From Lachnospiraceae bacterium (GTDB lineage: Bacteria > Bacillota > Clostridia > Lachnospirales > Lachnospiraceae), in contig JAFSKG010000032.1 of assembly GCA_017449075.1 (NCBI GenBank), positions 1 through 64,000 on the forward strand: a stretch of 64,000 nt of DNA, given 5' to 3'. The notes beneath the pieces were generated by a model. It was not told the DNA's origin, made no database searches, and worked only from the letters and a program-made list of their open reading frames with translations. The position numbers and the translations under genes were made by a program. Positions 23,804 to 31,582 of the stretch are shown here, piece by piece (position 1 is the first letter of the stretch; each line of letters begins with the position of its first letter).

Positions 23804-24862
23804 TTATTCTACCTCATTTAACAATTTATTATTTTCATCCACCCAGCATTGTGGGTCAGCCGAATAAAAACTACCGTTAGTTCCTTTTGCTACTGCAGGA
23901 CAACCTCTACAGAATGCTAAAAGCTTACATTTTGAACATTTACTAAATTTATCATACTCTCGATATTCTTCCATTTTTGTTATCCACACATCTGCAAGTC
24001 TATCAACAAAAACATTTCCTACTTTACTTTCACTTACTCTTCTACAAGCATAAATATCTCCATTTGGTAAAATTGTAATATGACAGTTGCCACAATTGCA
24101 ACCACTATAAATCATATCTTTCTCAATGTCTTTTGGTATTTTAAATTCACCTATTTCATATTCATATAATGTCCACAAATGGTCTTTTTTATTAAAATAA
24201 GTTTTAACACCTTGTCTTTCATAATCTTTAAATTTTTTATCACATCTTTCTAAAAGTTCTCTATACTCTGTGGCTGTCATACTACTATCTAAATCTCCAC
24301 CACTTGGCACATATCTTGCAAATGCAAATATATCCACTTTGGCTTTCACAACTTCATCAATTATTCCTGTCACTTCCATCATATTAGTTTTTGAAACTGT
24401 TGTCATTACAACACTTTTTATACCTGCTTTATTAATACTTTTAATCGCTTCAAATGTTACATCATATGAACCATTTTTTCTAAACCAGTCATGTGTCTCT
24501 TTCAAACCATCAAGTGATAATTGATATTTGTCACACCCATACCATTTAAGTTCCCTACACACTTGGTCATTCAAGTGAAAAGGATTTCCCATAATAGTAA
24601 ATTCAATACTGTTTTTATGAAACAACTCTAATGTTTTCCAAAAGTCTTTATGAAGTATTGGGTCACCACCAGTTAAATAAAAATAAGGTTTTCTATTATA
24701 AACATCACAAAAATCTATACAATTATAAAATGTATCTTCAATTTGATTGTAATCCATAACTTGAAGTGGTTTTTTATTGTTTGCTGAGAATATATAACAA
24801 TGTTTACATCTCTGGTCACATTCATCAGTTATGTGCCATTGAAATGAAAAATAATTACTCAT
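23804..24862 (-). CDS. Radical SAM/SPASM peptide maturase (ACGX-type system)
   Basis: The start is MSNYFSFQWHITDEC at 24862, with GGAAAGG upstream. The radical SAM cluster motif CDQRCKHC gives Cys15, 19 and 22. A barrel with LTGGDPILH follows, then a SPASM domain for auxiliary Fe-S clusters: SGCNCGNCHITILPNG, ACRR, FSKCSKCKLLAFCRGCP and PQCW. SPASM enzymes modify ribosomally made peptides, often making thioether or C-C links at Cys. The gene follows directly after a precursor with three ACG units, which is the known ACGX pairing. A hairpin at 24887-24911 separates the two and may reduce enzyme levels relative to peptide. Confidence 0.93.
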   Translation of the reverse strand: MSNYFSFQWHITDECDQRCKHCYIFSANNKKPLQVMDYNQIEDTFYNCIDFCDVYNRKPYFYLTGGDPILHKDFWKTLELFHKNSIEFTIMGNPFHLNDQVCRELKWYGCDKYQLSLDGLKETHDWFRKNGSYDVTFEAIKSINKAGIKSVVMTTVSKTNMMEVTGIIDEVVKAKVDIFAFARYVPSGGDLDSSMTATEYRELLERCDKKFKDYERQGVKTYFNKKDHLWTLYEYEIGEFKIPKDIEKDMIYSGCNCGNCHITILPNGDIYACRRVSESKVGNVFVDRLADVWITKMEEYREYDKFSKCSKCKLLAFCRGCPAVAKGTNGSFYSADPQCWVDENNKLLNEVE

Positions 24863-24886
24863 CTTTTTCCTTTCCAAATAATATCT

Positions 24887-24911
24887 AAAGGCTCGAAATT
24901 TTCGAGCCTTT
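24887..24911 (-). terminator. Hairpin between precursor peptide and maturase genes
   Basis: AAAGGCTCGAAA and its reverse complement form a nearly loop-less 12-bp stem. The minus strand continues AGATATTATTTGG without a clean T-run, so it looks like a partial terminator or mRNA-stabilising hairpin rather than a full stop. Confidence 0.6.
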
Positions 24912-24928
24912 GATACTATTTATTCTTT

Positions 24929-25081
24929 TTACTTACCTGATGCTCCGCAAGCTGATGGTTTATTACCTCCATCTCCTGCACCACATGCAGTTGGTTTATT
25001 GTCGCCATCGCTTGCGCCACATGCAGATGCTTTAAGAGTTGAGCTCATAGTATTCCAAGCTTTTAAATTTTTAAGTGCCAT
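24929..25081 (-). CDS. ACG-repeat ribosomal peptide precursor (ACGX-type RiPP)
   Basis: The 50-residue product starts MALKNLKAWNTMSSTLKAS after a GGAGG site. The core carries three ACGA units in a 12-residue period: ACGASDGDNKPT, ACGAGDGGNKPS and ACGASGK. The first 18 residues act as leader. These are the only three Cys, each within Ala-Cys-Gly. The repeats match the recurring ACGX motif known to accompany radical SAM/SPASM maturases in Clostridia. It has its own promoter (25114-25142) and is the first gene of the operon. The mature structure and activity are unknown. Confidence 0.93.
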   Translation of the reverse strand: MALKNLKAWNTMSSTLKASACGASDGDNKPTACGAGDGGNKPSACGASGK

Positions 25082-25113
25082 AATTTTTTCCTCCTTTATT
25101 AAATATAATAAAG

Positions 25114-25142
25114 ATTTTAATCATGTTTAACACATTTGACAA
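25114..25142 (-). promoter_or_regulatory. Promoter of the ACG-peptide operon
   Basis: On the minus strand TTGTCA (complement of 25137-25142) and TAAAAT (complement of 25114-25119) are 17 bp apart, about 33 bp from the precursor ATG. Confidence 0.7.
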
Positions 25143-25148
25143 GTATGC

Positions 25149-25180
25149 ACTTTTTTGTTACATAGTTACTTTTTTGTTAC
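25149..25180. promoter_or_regulatory. Direct-repeat operator between divergent promoters
   Basis: ACTTTTTTGTTAC occurs twice (25149-25161 and 25168-25180), 19 bp apart. The pair lies directly upstream of the peptide-operon -35 box and 55 bp from the HxlR promoter. Binding by HxlR is inferred from position. Confidence 0.5.
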
Positions 25181-25234
25181 TATTGTAATTTTATGGGCTA
25201 TTTGGTTAGAAACATTATAAAAAATATTTTTTTA

Positions 25235-25263
25235 TTGACATTATTTTCATCATACAATAAAAT
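25235..25263 (+). promoter_or_regulatory. Consensus promoter of the HxlR gene
   Basis: A perfect TTGACA (25235-25240) and TAAAAT (25258-25263) are separated by 17 bp. Confidence 0.75.
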
Positions 25264-25309
25264 TAAAATATAACATCAAAATTATTATATTACACAAGGA
25301 GTCAAGTAT

Positions 25310-25633
25310 ATGAAAAAGAAACAAGATTTGCCAGAGTGCCCTGTTGCAACAACTATTGAATTAATCGGAAGTAAGTGGAAATTATTAATAATAAAACTTC
25401 TTCTTAATAAACCATATCGCTTTAATGAATTAATAAAGACCATTGATGGCATATCTCAAAAAGTTTTAACTGATAGTTTAAGGTCTATGGAAAGAGATGG
25501 GATAATTACAAGAACTATATATGCAGAAGTTCCACCAAGAGTTGAGTATGCTTTATCAAAACTTGGTAACTCACTAAAACCACTAATTAATGATATGGCT
25601 AAGTGGGGGACTAAATACAAGAATTTGAAATAA
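25310..25633 (+). CDS. HxlR-family transcriptional regulator
   Basis: The 107-residue winged-helix protein contains PECPVATTIELIGSKWKLLI, LLNKPYRFNELIKTIDGIS and QKVLTDSLRSMERDGII, the full HxlR signature. The single Cys10 in ECP(V) is the position used for thiol or quinone sensing by YodB- and QorR-type members. AAGGAG precedes the ATG. It is divergent from the ACG-peptide operon, which includes a quinone-reductase-like gene, so it probably represses that operon and is released by electrophile or oxidative stress. The sensing role is inference. Confidence 0.93.
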   Translation: MKKKQDLPECPVATTIELIGSKWKLLIIKLLLNKPYRFNELIKTIDGISQKVLTDSLRSMERDGIITRTIYAEVPPRVEYALSKLGNSLKPLINDMAKWGTKYKNLK

Positions 25634-25674
25634 GTTTCTCTGTATCTTTTTCAATTTTCATATACATCAAAGTA

Positions 25675-25905
25675 TTATTTAATTATCACACCATTTTTTA
25701 TCACATACACTGGCTCTTCGTGATACCAGATTGCTTGCTTTACATCCTTGCAATTTAAAACCACTAGGTCTGCATTTCCACCTATAACCATTTCGTGGCC
25801 TTTCGAACATTTTTTATTATCCACTTTTCGTCATACTCAGATTTAAATTCCGCTGCTGAAGCTATAGATGAAAGTGCATTACTCATTCCACCATTATTAT
25901 ACTCT
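25675..25905 (-). pseudogene. C-terminal remnant of an amidohydrolase
   Basis: One frame spells GHEMVIGGNADLVVLNC then DVKQAIWYHEEPVYVIKNG to a stop at 25675, the typical end of cytosine-deaminase-like amidohydrolases. An upstream piece in another frame reads NGGMSNALSSIASAAEFKSE before a stop. The rest of the enzyme is gone. This fills the 295-bp gap between HxlR and the pyrophosphatase. Confidence 0.65.
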
Positions 25906-25928
25906 ATTGAAAAACACATAGTTTATAT

Positions 25929-27227
25929 CTATTGATTAATAAGTGACAAAATATCCGGCAGCAGCTGTTTCTTTCTACTTAATACTCCTGGCATATCATA
26001 TACATTTTTTTCTATTTTTTTATACTGAATATTTTTGTTGAGTTTAAAATCTGTTGTGAGCAGAACACTCGTCTCTTTTATTACATCTGTAATCATAAGC
26101 ATAGCCCAGTTAAGAGAGTTCTTTAATCTCACTTCATCAAGCGTCTTTAAGTATGCATCTTTATAACTATCAAGGTCTCTTAATGTTATAACCTCGCATT
26201 GTCCAATACCAACGCTCACTCCATTTTCAGCATATATCTTAAAATCAGCTTCTATCTTTTCATTTGCAACTTCAGGTGTAAGTCCTCCCATACTGCTAAA
26301 CATTTTCTCTGCAAATTCATTTAAATTCACATTTGCTATTTTTGTTAATTCATTTGCAGTATCTACATCTGTCTTAGTAGTGGTTGGACTCTTTAATATT
26401 ACCGTGTCAGAAATTAGTCCAGCAAGCAATACTCTTGCCTCTATCTCATTTGGTTTTAAATTATGTTTTAAATACTGCTGATAAACTATTGTGCAGGTGC
26501 TTCCAAGCGGCTCGACATCCATATATATAGGAAGTATGGTTTTTAATGCACCTAGTCTATGGTGGTCAATTATTTCTACGATATTTGCAGTCTCAAGTCC
26601 CTTTATACTTTGTGAAGCCTCGTTGTGATCTACTAATATGACATTATGTTTCGGTGCATCAAGAAAACATCTTCTTGTCACATAGCCAATGTATTTATTT
26701 TCTTCATACACTGGATAGCCTCTTAATTTTGATTTTGTCATTACAGCCTTTGCATCTTCAAATAAATCTGTTGCATCAAATCTCTCTTCCCTCTTTTTCA
26801 AAACATCTTTAATTAGCGGCACTGAATTTATTTTTTCATGTTGCTCTAAATTATGCATAAACCAAAGTGCTATATCATCAATAGTTAAAAGTCCTATAAA
26901 TTCACTCCCATCATAAATAGGGTATGAAGATGGGTTATCTTCATTATAAAACTTTGATAGTGAGGTGAGTGGCATATTGATATCTATTCTCTCACTTGGC
27001 TCCAATATAACATCCTTTACAGTTGGATATATATGGTTTTTATAGCGTGGCGCCTCTGCTCCTATACTATCAAAAAACTTTTTAATGCTCTTTGTTAAAC
27101 TTCCGATTCGGACAGCTATGTATTCATTTTTGCTGTCAATCTGATTTTTTAAACTTGCATATGCATAGGCACTACATAGACTGTCCATGTCTGGATTTTT
27201 ATGGCCTGTAATATAAATTTTGCTCAT
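25929..27227 (-). CDS. ppaC: Manganese-dependent inorganic pyrophosphatase with CBS domains
   Basis: The 432-residue protein is a family II (DHH) pyrophosphatase: ITGHKNPDMDSLCSAYAYA at 6-24, VDHNEAS, and EIIDHHRLGALKTILP carry the metal ligands. The DHHA2 domain ends with SRKKQLLPDIL. Between the first motif and the core lies a CBS pair (about residues 68-185, MPLTSLSKFY, SYPIYDGSEFIGLLT, LRGYPVYEENKYIGYVT). CBS inserts make such enzymes regulated by adenine nucleotides. No DRTGG domain is apparent, so this is a short form. It hydrolyses pyrophosphate in the cytoplasm. Confidence 0.92.
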   Translation of the reverse strand: MSKIYITGHKNPDMDSLCSAYAYASLKNQIDSKNEYIAVRIGSLTKSIKKFFDSIGAEAPRYKNHIYPTVKDVILEPSERIDINMPLTSLSKFYNEDNPSSYPIYDGSEFIGLLTIDDIALWFMHNLEQHEKINSVPLIKDVLKKREERFDATDLFEDAKAVMTKSKLRGYPVYEENKYIGYVTRRCFLDAPKHNVILVDHNEASQSIKGLETANIVEIIDHHRLGALKTILPIYMDVEPLGSTCTIVYQQYLKHNLKPNEIEARVLLAGLISDTVILKSPTTTKTDVDTANELTKIANVNLNEFAEKMFSSMGGLTPEVANEKIEADFKIYAENGVSVGIGQCEVITLRDLDSYKDAYLKTLDEVRLKNSLNWAMLMITDVIKETSVLLTTDFKLNKNIQYKKIEKNVYDMPGVLSRKKQLLPDILSLINQ

Positions 27228-27318
27228 TTTCTTCTATAATTCCTTTCATATAATCATTCATATATTATATCATTTATTGAAATAATAAAAAAGGCACTTT
27301 CATTATTTCATTATTGTC

Positions 27319-27347
27319 TTTATATTATGGCTTAATTGTTGTATAAT
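27319..27347 (+). promoter_or_regulatory. Promoter of thrB
   Basis: TTTATA (27319-27324) and TATAAT (27342-27347) are 17 bp apart, 21 bp before the thrB ATG. Confidence 0.6.
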
Positions 27348-27368
27348 AAAGTACGAGGTGTAAAGTTT

Positions 27369-28223
27369 ATGATTAAGTTTAAAGTTCCAGCTACATCAGC
27401 CAATGTCGGTCCAGGTTTTGACTGCTTTGGTCTTGCATATTCATTTTATAATGAATATAAAATTGAAAAATCAGATCACATGCTTATAGAGGGCTGCGAC
27501 CCTGCCCACACAACAAAAGACAATATTTTTAATGTAGCATTTAATGCTACAATGAAGAAGTTAAAAAAGAAAGGCTCATATCATGTCTACTATAAGCCAA
27601 ATATTCCAGCAAGCAGAGGACTCGGTTCATCAGCAAGTGTAATTGTAGCTGGATGTAAAACTGCAAATCTACTTTATGGCGGCATTAAAAAACTTAGTGA
27701 CGATGAGATATTCCAAATTGCATCAAAAATTGAAGGTCATCCTGACAATGTGGCTCCAGCAATATTTGGTGGCCTCACTGCTTCTACAAAACTACTTGAT
27801 GGAACTTTTTATCATAAAAAATTTAAAGTATCAAAGAGGCTTCATTTCACTGTTTTAATTCCTGATTTCAAAACTTCGACTGAAATGGCAAGGAAACTTT
27901 TACCAAAAAAATACAAAAAGGAAGAGGCTGTGGCAATGCTTTCTCACTCAGTGCTTATGATAGAAGCTCTTCAAAGCGGTGATTTTAATTTACTTAAGAC
28001 AGTTTGTAAAGATTATATTCACGAGCCGTATAGAAAAAAATTAATAAAAGACTATAATTACATAAAGAAAAATGTAGAAAAAAATGGCGATGCAATGCTA
28101 CTTATATCAGGCTCAGGTCCTACACTGCTAGTCATTTCAAAAAATAAAAACTTTGGCAAGAAACTAAAACTAAAAAACACTAAGGCAAACTGGATAATAA
28201 AACCAATGAGGATAGAAAAATAA
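27369..28223 (+). CDS. thrB: Homoserine kinase
   Basis: The start is MIKFKVPATSANVGPGFDCF at 27369, with GAGG nine bases upstream. The 284-residue protein has the GHMP kinase motifs: VPATSANVGPGFD, PASRGLGSSASVIVAG (ATP loop, about 83-98), EGHPDNVAPAIFGGL and ISGSGPTLL. It phosphorylates homoserine with ATP in threonine synthesis. No other thr gene is adjacent; it stands alone, divergent from ppaC. Confidence 0.93.
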   Translation: MIKFKVPATSANVGPGFDCFGLAYSFYNEYKIEKSDHMLIEGCDPAHTTKDNIFNVAFNATMKKLKKKGSYHVYYKPNIPASRGLGSSASVIVAGCKTANLLYGGIKKLSDDEIFQIASKIEGHPDNVAPAIFGGLTASTKLLDGTFYHKKFKVSKRLHFTVLIPDFKTSTEMARKLLPKKYKKEEAVAMLSHSVLMIEALQSGDFNLLKTVCKDYIHEPYRKKLIKDYNYIKKNVEKNGDAMLLISGSGPTLLVISKNKNFGKKLKLKNTKANWIIKPMRIEK

Positions 28224-28244
28224 AAAGGGCTTAAGGGACTTTAA

Positions 28245-28790
28245 TTAGGGATTTATTGTAAAGACAGTTTTTAGGCATAAAAATACCACATCATGAGGTG
28301 TATAAAACTCACCTTCTTCTTTAGTAGCATTAACTGCAAACTCTTTTAAGAAGTATTCATAAACTCTACCTATAAGGTCTTTTTCGTAACCAAATTTTTT
28401 ATGGCTTATTTTATCTACTTCATCTACAAGTTTTTTTATATCATTAGGAGCAAGGTTTCTTTGTGTAAAAGTTCCTTCTACAAAACAACCCTTAAGCTGT
28501 TTTGAGCCAGTCGCTATACTATGAAGAGCTGTATCAAGTGCTACATTAAGTGATGGTGCAGGTGTATTTATTAAAGTTGACCATCTTGCTTCTGGTGGAA
28601 GATTGTAAGTGCCGTCAGTAAATGTAGCATCATCAAAAAATGCTGCTCTAATATTTTCATCATCAGGGTCAAGATTTTGTGATATTAACATCTCTCGAAG
28701 TTTTGCTATTCCATCATCATATTTCTCACCGATAAATCTAAGAAACACAAGAGTTAACATCATATCTCTTTTCTCAAAAAAAGAGCCTGA
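28245..28790 (-). pseudogene. Truncated type I methyltransferase HsdM
   Basis: The frame encodes the N-terminal helical domain and start of the catalytic domain of HsdM: LVFLRFIGEKYDDG, NLPPEARWSTLINTP and VYEYFLKEFAVNATKEEGEFYTPHDVV. It then ends after LCLKTVFTINP. The SAM-binding and NPPY motifs are lost, and the first residues are replaced by unrelated codons. It is a leftover of a type I system distinct from the BcgI-like genes at 43-46 kb. Confidence 0.8.
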
Positions 28791-28906
28791 ATTTCGTGCA
28801 GCTCTTAAATGATTTCTACAAATTCAGTATATTAATTCTGTCTTTATGGTTATTCTTGATATATATGTTATCATCACAAATTTTACCACACTCTATTAGA
28901 CGAGCA

Positions 28907-28940
28907 TTAAAAAGGCGGGGTGCTTTAATTCCCCGCCCTT
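28907..28940 (-). terminator. Terminator after the 28,968 lipoprotein gene
   Basis: GGCGGGG and CCCCGCC arms enclose a 10-base loop; the minus strand continues TTTTTAATG. Confidence 0.85.
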
Positions 28941-28967
28941 ATCATAAATATTATTAATTAATATATC

Positions 28968-29639
28968 TTAGCCTAATTCTATCGCATTACCAATAGATGT
29001 GTAATTTACAGATAGAACTTTGTAATCAGCAAATTCTTTATAAAAATCAAAATCGTCAGAATTTGGCTTTGATGGTCCATCAAATAATACATCATATAAG
29101 AATGGTCCGTAATAAAGTCCTGCTGATACATCTTCAGTATTGTAATACATATAAGTCCAACCATTATCAAATAATTCTTTTCCAGTCTTTCCAACAAATT
29201 CGTTGAGTTCTTTTTGAGATGGAATCAATGTGTTCATATTCTCAAGTTTTACAACTGGAAGTGGTAATACTAATTTTTCTATAGTTTCTTCTCTTTTTTC
29301 AAAATCTACTTTATTTAGTTCATCAGCTACACCTTGTGGTAAATCAGCAGTAGCTCTAAACCAAGTATTATTTACCTCTACTGCCAACTGAAACTTTGTA
29401 TCATTATAACCATCTTGATAATTGTAAAACTCAGTCTCTCTATATTTATAAAGATCTCCCATTGTTTTGATGTCTGCTGGATCAAAGTTTGAAGTGTCCA
29501 CAGGCACAAATTCCTCTACTGATTCGCTGCTACTTACAGTTGTTTCATTATTACTTGCAGTTTGAGTTTTGCCACCACAAGCAAAAAGATTAAATGCAAC
29601 AAGTGAGATAACTACAAATGATATAACTATTTTTTTCAT
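28968..29639 (-). CDS. Hypothetical lipoprotein
   Basis: The start is MKKIVISFVVISLVAFNLFA at 29639, with AAGGAGG upstream. The signal ends in NLFAC, so Cys21 should be lipidated. A Ser/Thr/Asn-rich linker follows, then a mature domain of about 180 residues with MGDLYKYRETEFYNYQDGYND, LAVEVNNTWFRATADLP and GKTGKELFDNGWTYMYYN. No family is recognised. The architecture is that of a small solute- or wall-associated lipoprotein. It is single-gene with its own terminator. Confidence 0.8.
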   Translation of the reverse strand: MKKIVISFVVISLVAFNLFACGGKTQTASNNETTVSSSESVEEFVPVDTSNFDPADIKTMGDLYKYRETEFYNYQDGYNDTKFQLAVEVNNTWFRATADLPQGVADELNKVDFEKREETIEKLVLPLPVVKLENMNTLIPSQKELNEFVGKTGKELFDNGWTYMYYNTEDVSAGLYYGPFLYDVLFDGPSKPNSDDFDFYKEFADYKVLSVNYTSIGNAIELG

Positions 29640-29713
29640 AAATGCCTCCTTAAAATACAATTATAATTATTATATAAAATAAATTAAAAATCAAGGCTAA
29701 TTTTTATTTATAA

Positions 29714-30022
29714 TTATTTTACCCAAGCCCCACTTGTATCTACATAGTAGCCATCAGCATTAACTCTAATGTTAGGTAAATAACCATCATCTACACCTGA
29801 ACCGCCACCTGACGAATAACTACTTCCACCTCCACCATTACTAGCTGATGAAGAACTACTACTATCATTATCATCAATAATATCGTCAATGCCGCTACCG
29901 CCACCAGCTCCTCCTACTCGAGCAAGTAGTGTTATTTTTGAATTAGTTACTTTATGATAATTTGCTACAACAGGCAGAGTGCTACAAAAAATCATACTTA
30001 GGCACAGTGAAACAGCCAGCAT
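29714..30022 (-). CDS. Small secreted Gly/Ser-rich protein with one wall-binding-like repeat; start out of frame
   Basis: The open frame starts MLAVSLCLSMIFCSTLPVVA, a signal peptide without its basic N-terminus. A strong site (AGGAGG) precedes an ATG at 30036 that reads MKLKK but stays in the wrong frame, because the following A-tract has 7 instead of 8 residues. With one more A the protein would be MKLKKMLAVSLCLSMIF. The mature part is GGAGGGSGIDD, Ser/Gly repeats and a C-terminal NADGYYVDTSGAWVK, which resembles half of a cell-wall-binding repeat. It may be phase-variable, a recent pseudogene or a sequencing error. Confidence 0.6.
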   Translation of the reverse strand: MLAVSLCLSMIFCSTLPVVANYHKVTNSKITLLARVGGAGGGSGIDDIIDDNDSSSSSSASNGGGGSSYSSGGGSGVDDGYLPNIRVNADGYYVDTSGAWVK

Positions 30023-30109
30023 TTTTTTAATTTCATCCTTATACCTCCTATTAATTAAGGATTTTTAATTTTTATGTAAATTTTAAATTGAGAATATTTA
30101 TTACTAATT

Positions 30110-31540
30110 TTAAAATCTAAAATACATAAACGGGTCATTATAACCTTTATATATCAAATACACACTTAGCGCTAAAATTACTGCAACGATTACGACATCT
30201 ATACCTTTAATGCTTACAACTTTTTTATAAATTCTCTGCGGTATTGTTGTAGCAAATAACACTCCAAGTACTATTGCTTTAAGATTAGTCATAAATATAT
30301 TATAACAATGCTCATCAAAAAACGAAGTATTAAACTGCCACATTTTTTTTATTTTAAATAACAAATACGACAAATTCTCGTTTGAAAATATAGTAAAGGA
30401 CACTATAACAACTATTATCAAATAAATATGTCCTATTATATGCCACTTCTTTACAATTTTTCCAATAAATAGTTGTTCCAAAACCATAAATACAAAAAAG
30501 TATATCCCCCACAAGACATAGTTCACATGTGCTCCATGCCATAGTCCTGTAGTAAACCATACGATAAACATAGCTATAAAATTAGTAATGAAATTTGCAA
30601 ATGACTTACTTACATTTTTTGATAAAACTTTTCTAAGCCAAGATATCTTTTTTGACATTAGTATAGGATAAAGCATATAATCTTTAAACCAAGATCCAAG
30701 ACTTATATGCCATCTTCTCCAAAACTCTCCTGCTGTAGTAGCCTTAAATGGTTCGTTGAAGTTCTCCATTATTTTTACGCCCATCATCTTTCCAAGACCT
30801 ATTGCCATAAGCGAATATCCATAAAAATCAAAATAGAGCTGTAGCCCATATGCAATAGATGAAAGCCAAATAGTTGCTGACGAAAGTGTTCCAACTTCAA
30901 AAACATTTACATCTATCTGAACTCCTGATAATTGATTTGCAATTATAACTTTACTTCCAAGACCAATTATAAAAACTCTAAGTCCACTCATAAAATTTTC
31001 AAAACCAACTTTTCTATCTTTCTCTATATCATTTTTTACATCAGAGTATCTAAGTATAGGTCCAGCAATTAACTGTGGAAACATTATTATATAAGTGGAT
31101 AAATTGATAAAGTTTTTCTCAGCTTTTATCTTTTTATAATACACATCAAAAATATATGACATAATTTGAAATGTATAGAAACTGATTCCTATAGGAAGAA
31201 CTAGATTCAGCTTGCTTATTGAAGTTATGTGAAATATATCTATAAAGAAATCGAAATATTTAAATACAAATAATATCGCCACATTAAATGTAATTGCCAA
31301 AAATAGTATTAATTTTTTAGGTGCCTTTGACCACTCGATGCAGATACCAAAAATATAGTTTACAAGTAATGATGCTATTAGTATGGCTACATAATGAGGG
31401 TTATCCATGCAGCCATAGGCGTAAAATCCAATACTATAAAGTAACACACAAATATTTTTATATTTTACATCAATAAAATAGTAGCTTATTAAAAATAAGG
31501 GTAAGAAAACTGCTAAAAAATTTAAACTACTAAAAACCAT
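30110..31540 (-). CDS. MBOAT-family O-acyltransferase (AlgI/DltB-like)
   Basis: The 476-residue multi-pass membrane protein has MBOAT motifs: PIGISFYTFQIMSYIFDVYY (about 110), FPQLIAGPILRYSD, AGEFWRRWHISLGSWFKDY (about 270) and GLWHGAHVNYVLWG, where the conserved His lies. MBOATs move acyl groups across the membrane to sugars or teichoic acids. AGGAGAG precedes the ATG. It ends a leftward cluster of FkbH-like, ACP, VOC and SGNH genes, so the donor is probably an ACP thioester. The acceptor is unknown. Confidence 0.93.
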   Translation of the reverse strand: MVFSSLNFLAVFLPLFLISYYFIDVKYKNICVLLYSIGFYAYGCMDNPHYVAILIASLLVNYIFGICIEWSKAPKKLILFLAITFNVAILFVFKYFDFFIDIFHITSISKLNLVLPIGISFYTFQIMSYIFDVYYKKIKAEKNFINLSTYIIMFPQLIAGPILRYSDVKNDIEKDRKVGFENFMSGLRVFIIGLGSKVIIANQLSGVQIDVNVFEVGTLSSATIWLSSIAYGLQLYFDFYGYSLMAIGLGKMMGVKIMENFNEPFKATTAGEFWRRWHISLGSWFKDYMLYPILMSKKISWLRKVLSKNVSKSFANFITNFIAMFIVWFTTGLWHGAHVNYVLWGIYFFVFMVLEQLFIGKIVKKWHIIGHIYLIIVVIVSFTIFSNENLSYLLFKIKKMWQFNTSFFDEHCYNIFMTNLKAIVLGVLFATTIPQRIYKKVVSIKGIDVVIVAVILALSVYLIYKGYNDPFMYFRF

Positions 31541-31554
31541 TTACTCTCCTAAAA

Positions 31555-31577
31555 GTATGGGCAAGTTATACGAGCCC
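31555..31577 (+). repeat. REP-like hairpin (A-type, diverged)
   Basis: GTAT then GGGCAAG and CGAGCCC arms lie between the SGNH and MBOAT genes. It matches the RAYT-flanking A-type unit at 42382-42404 except in the stem middle. Confidence 0.6.
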
Positions 31578-31582
31578 TTGTT

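Noticed and set aside
24887..24911. The hairpin after the precursor gene as a full terminator
   Set aside because: It lacks the following T-run, and the maturase has no promoter of its own that I can see, so read-through is needed.
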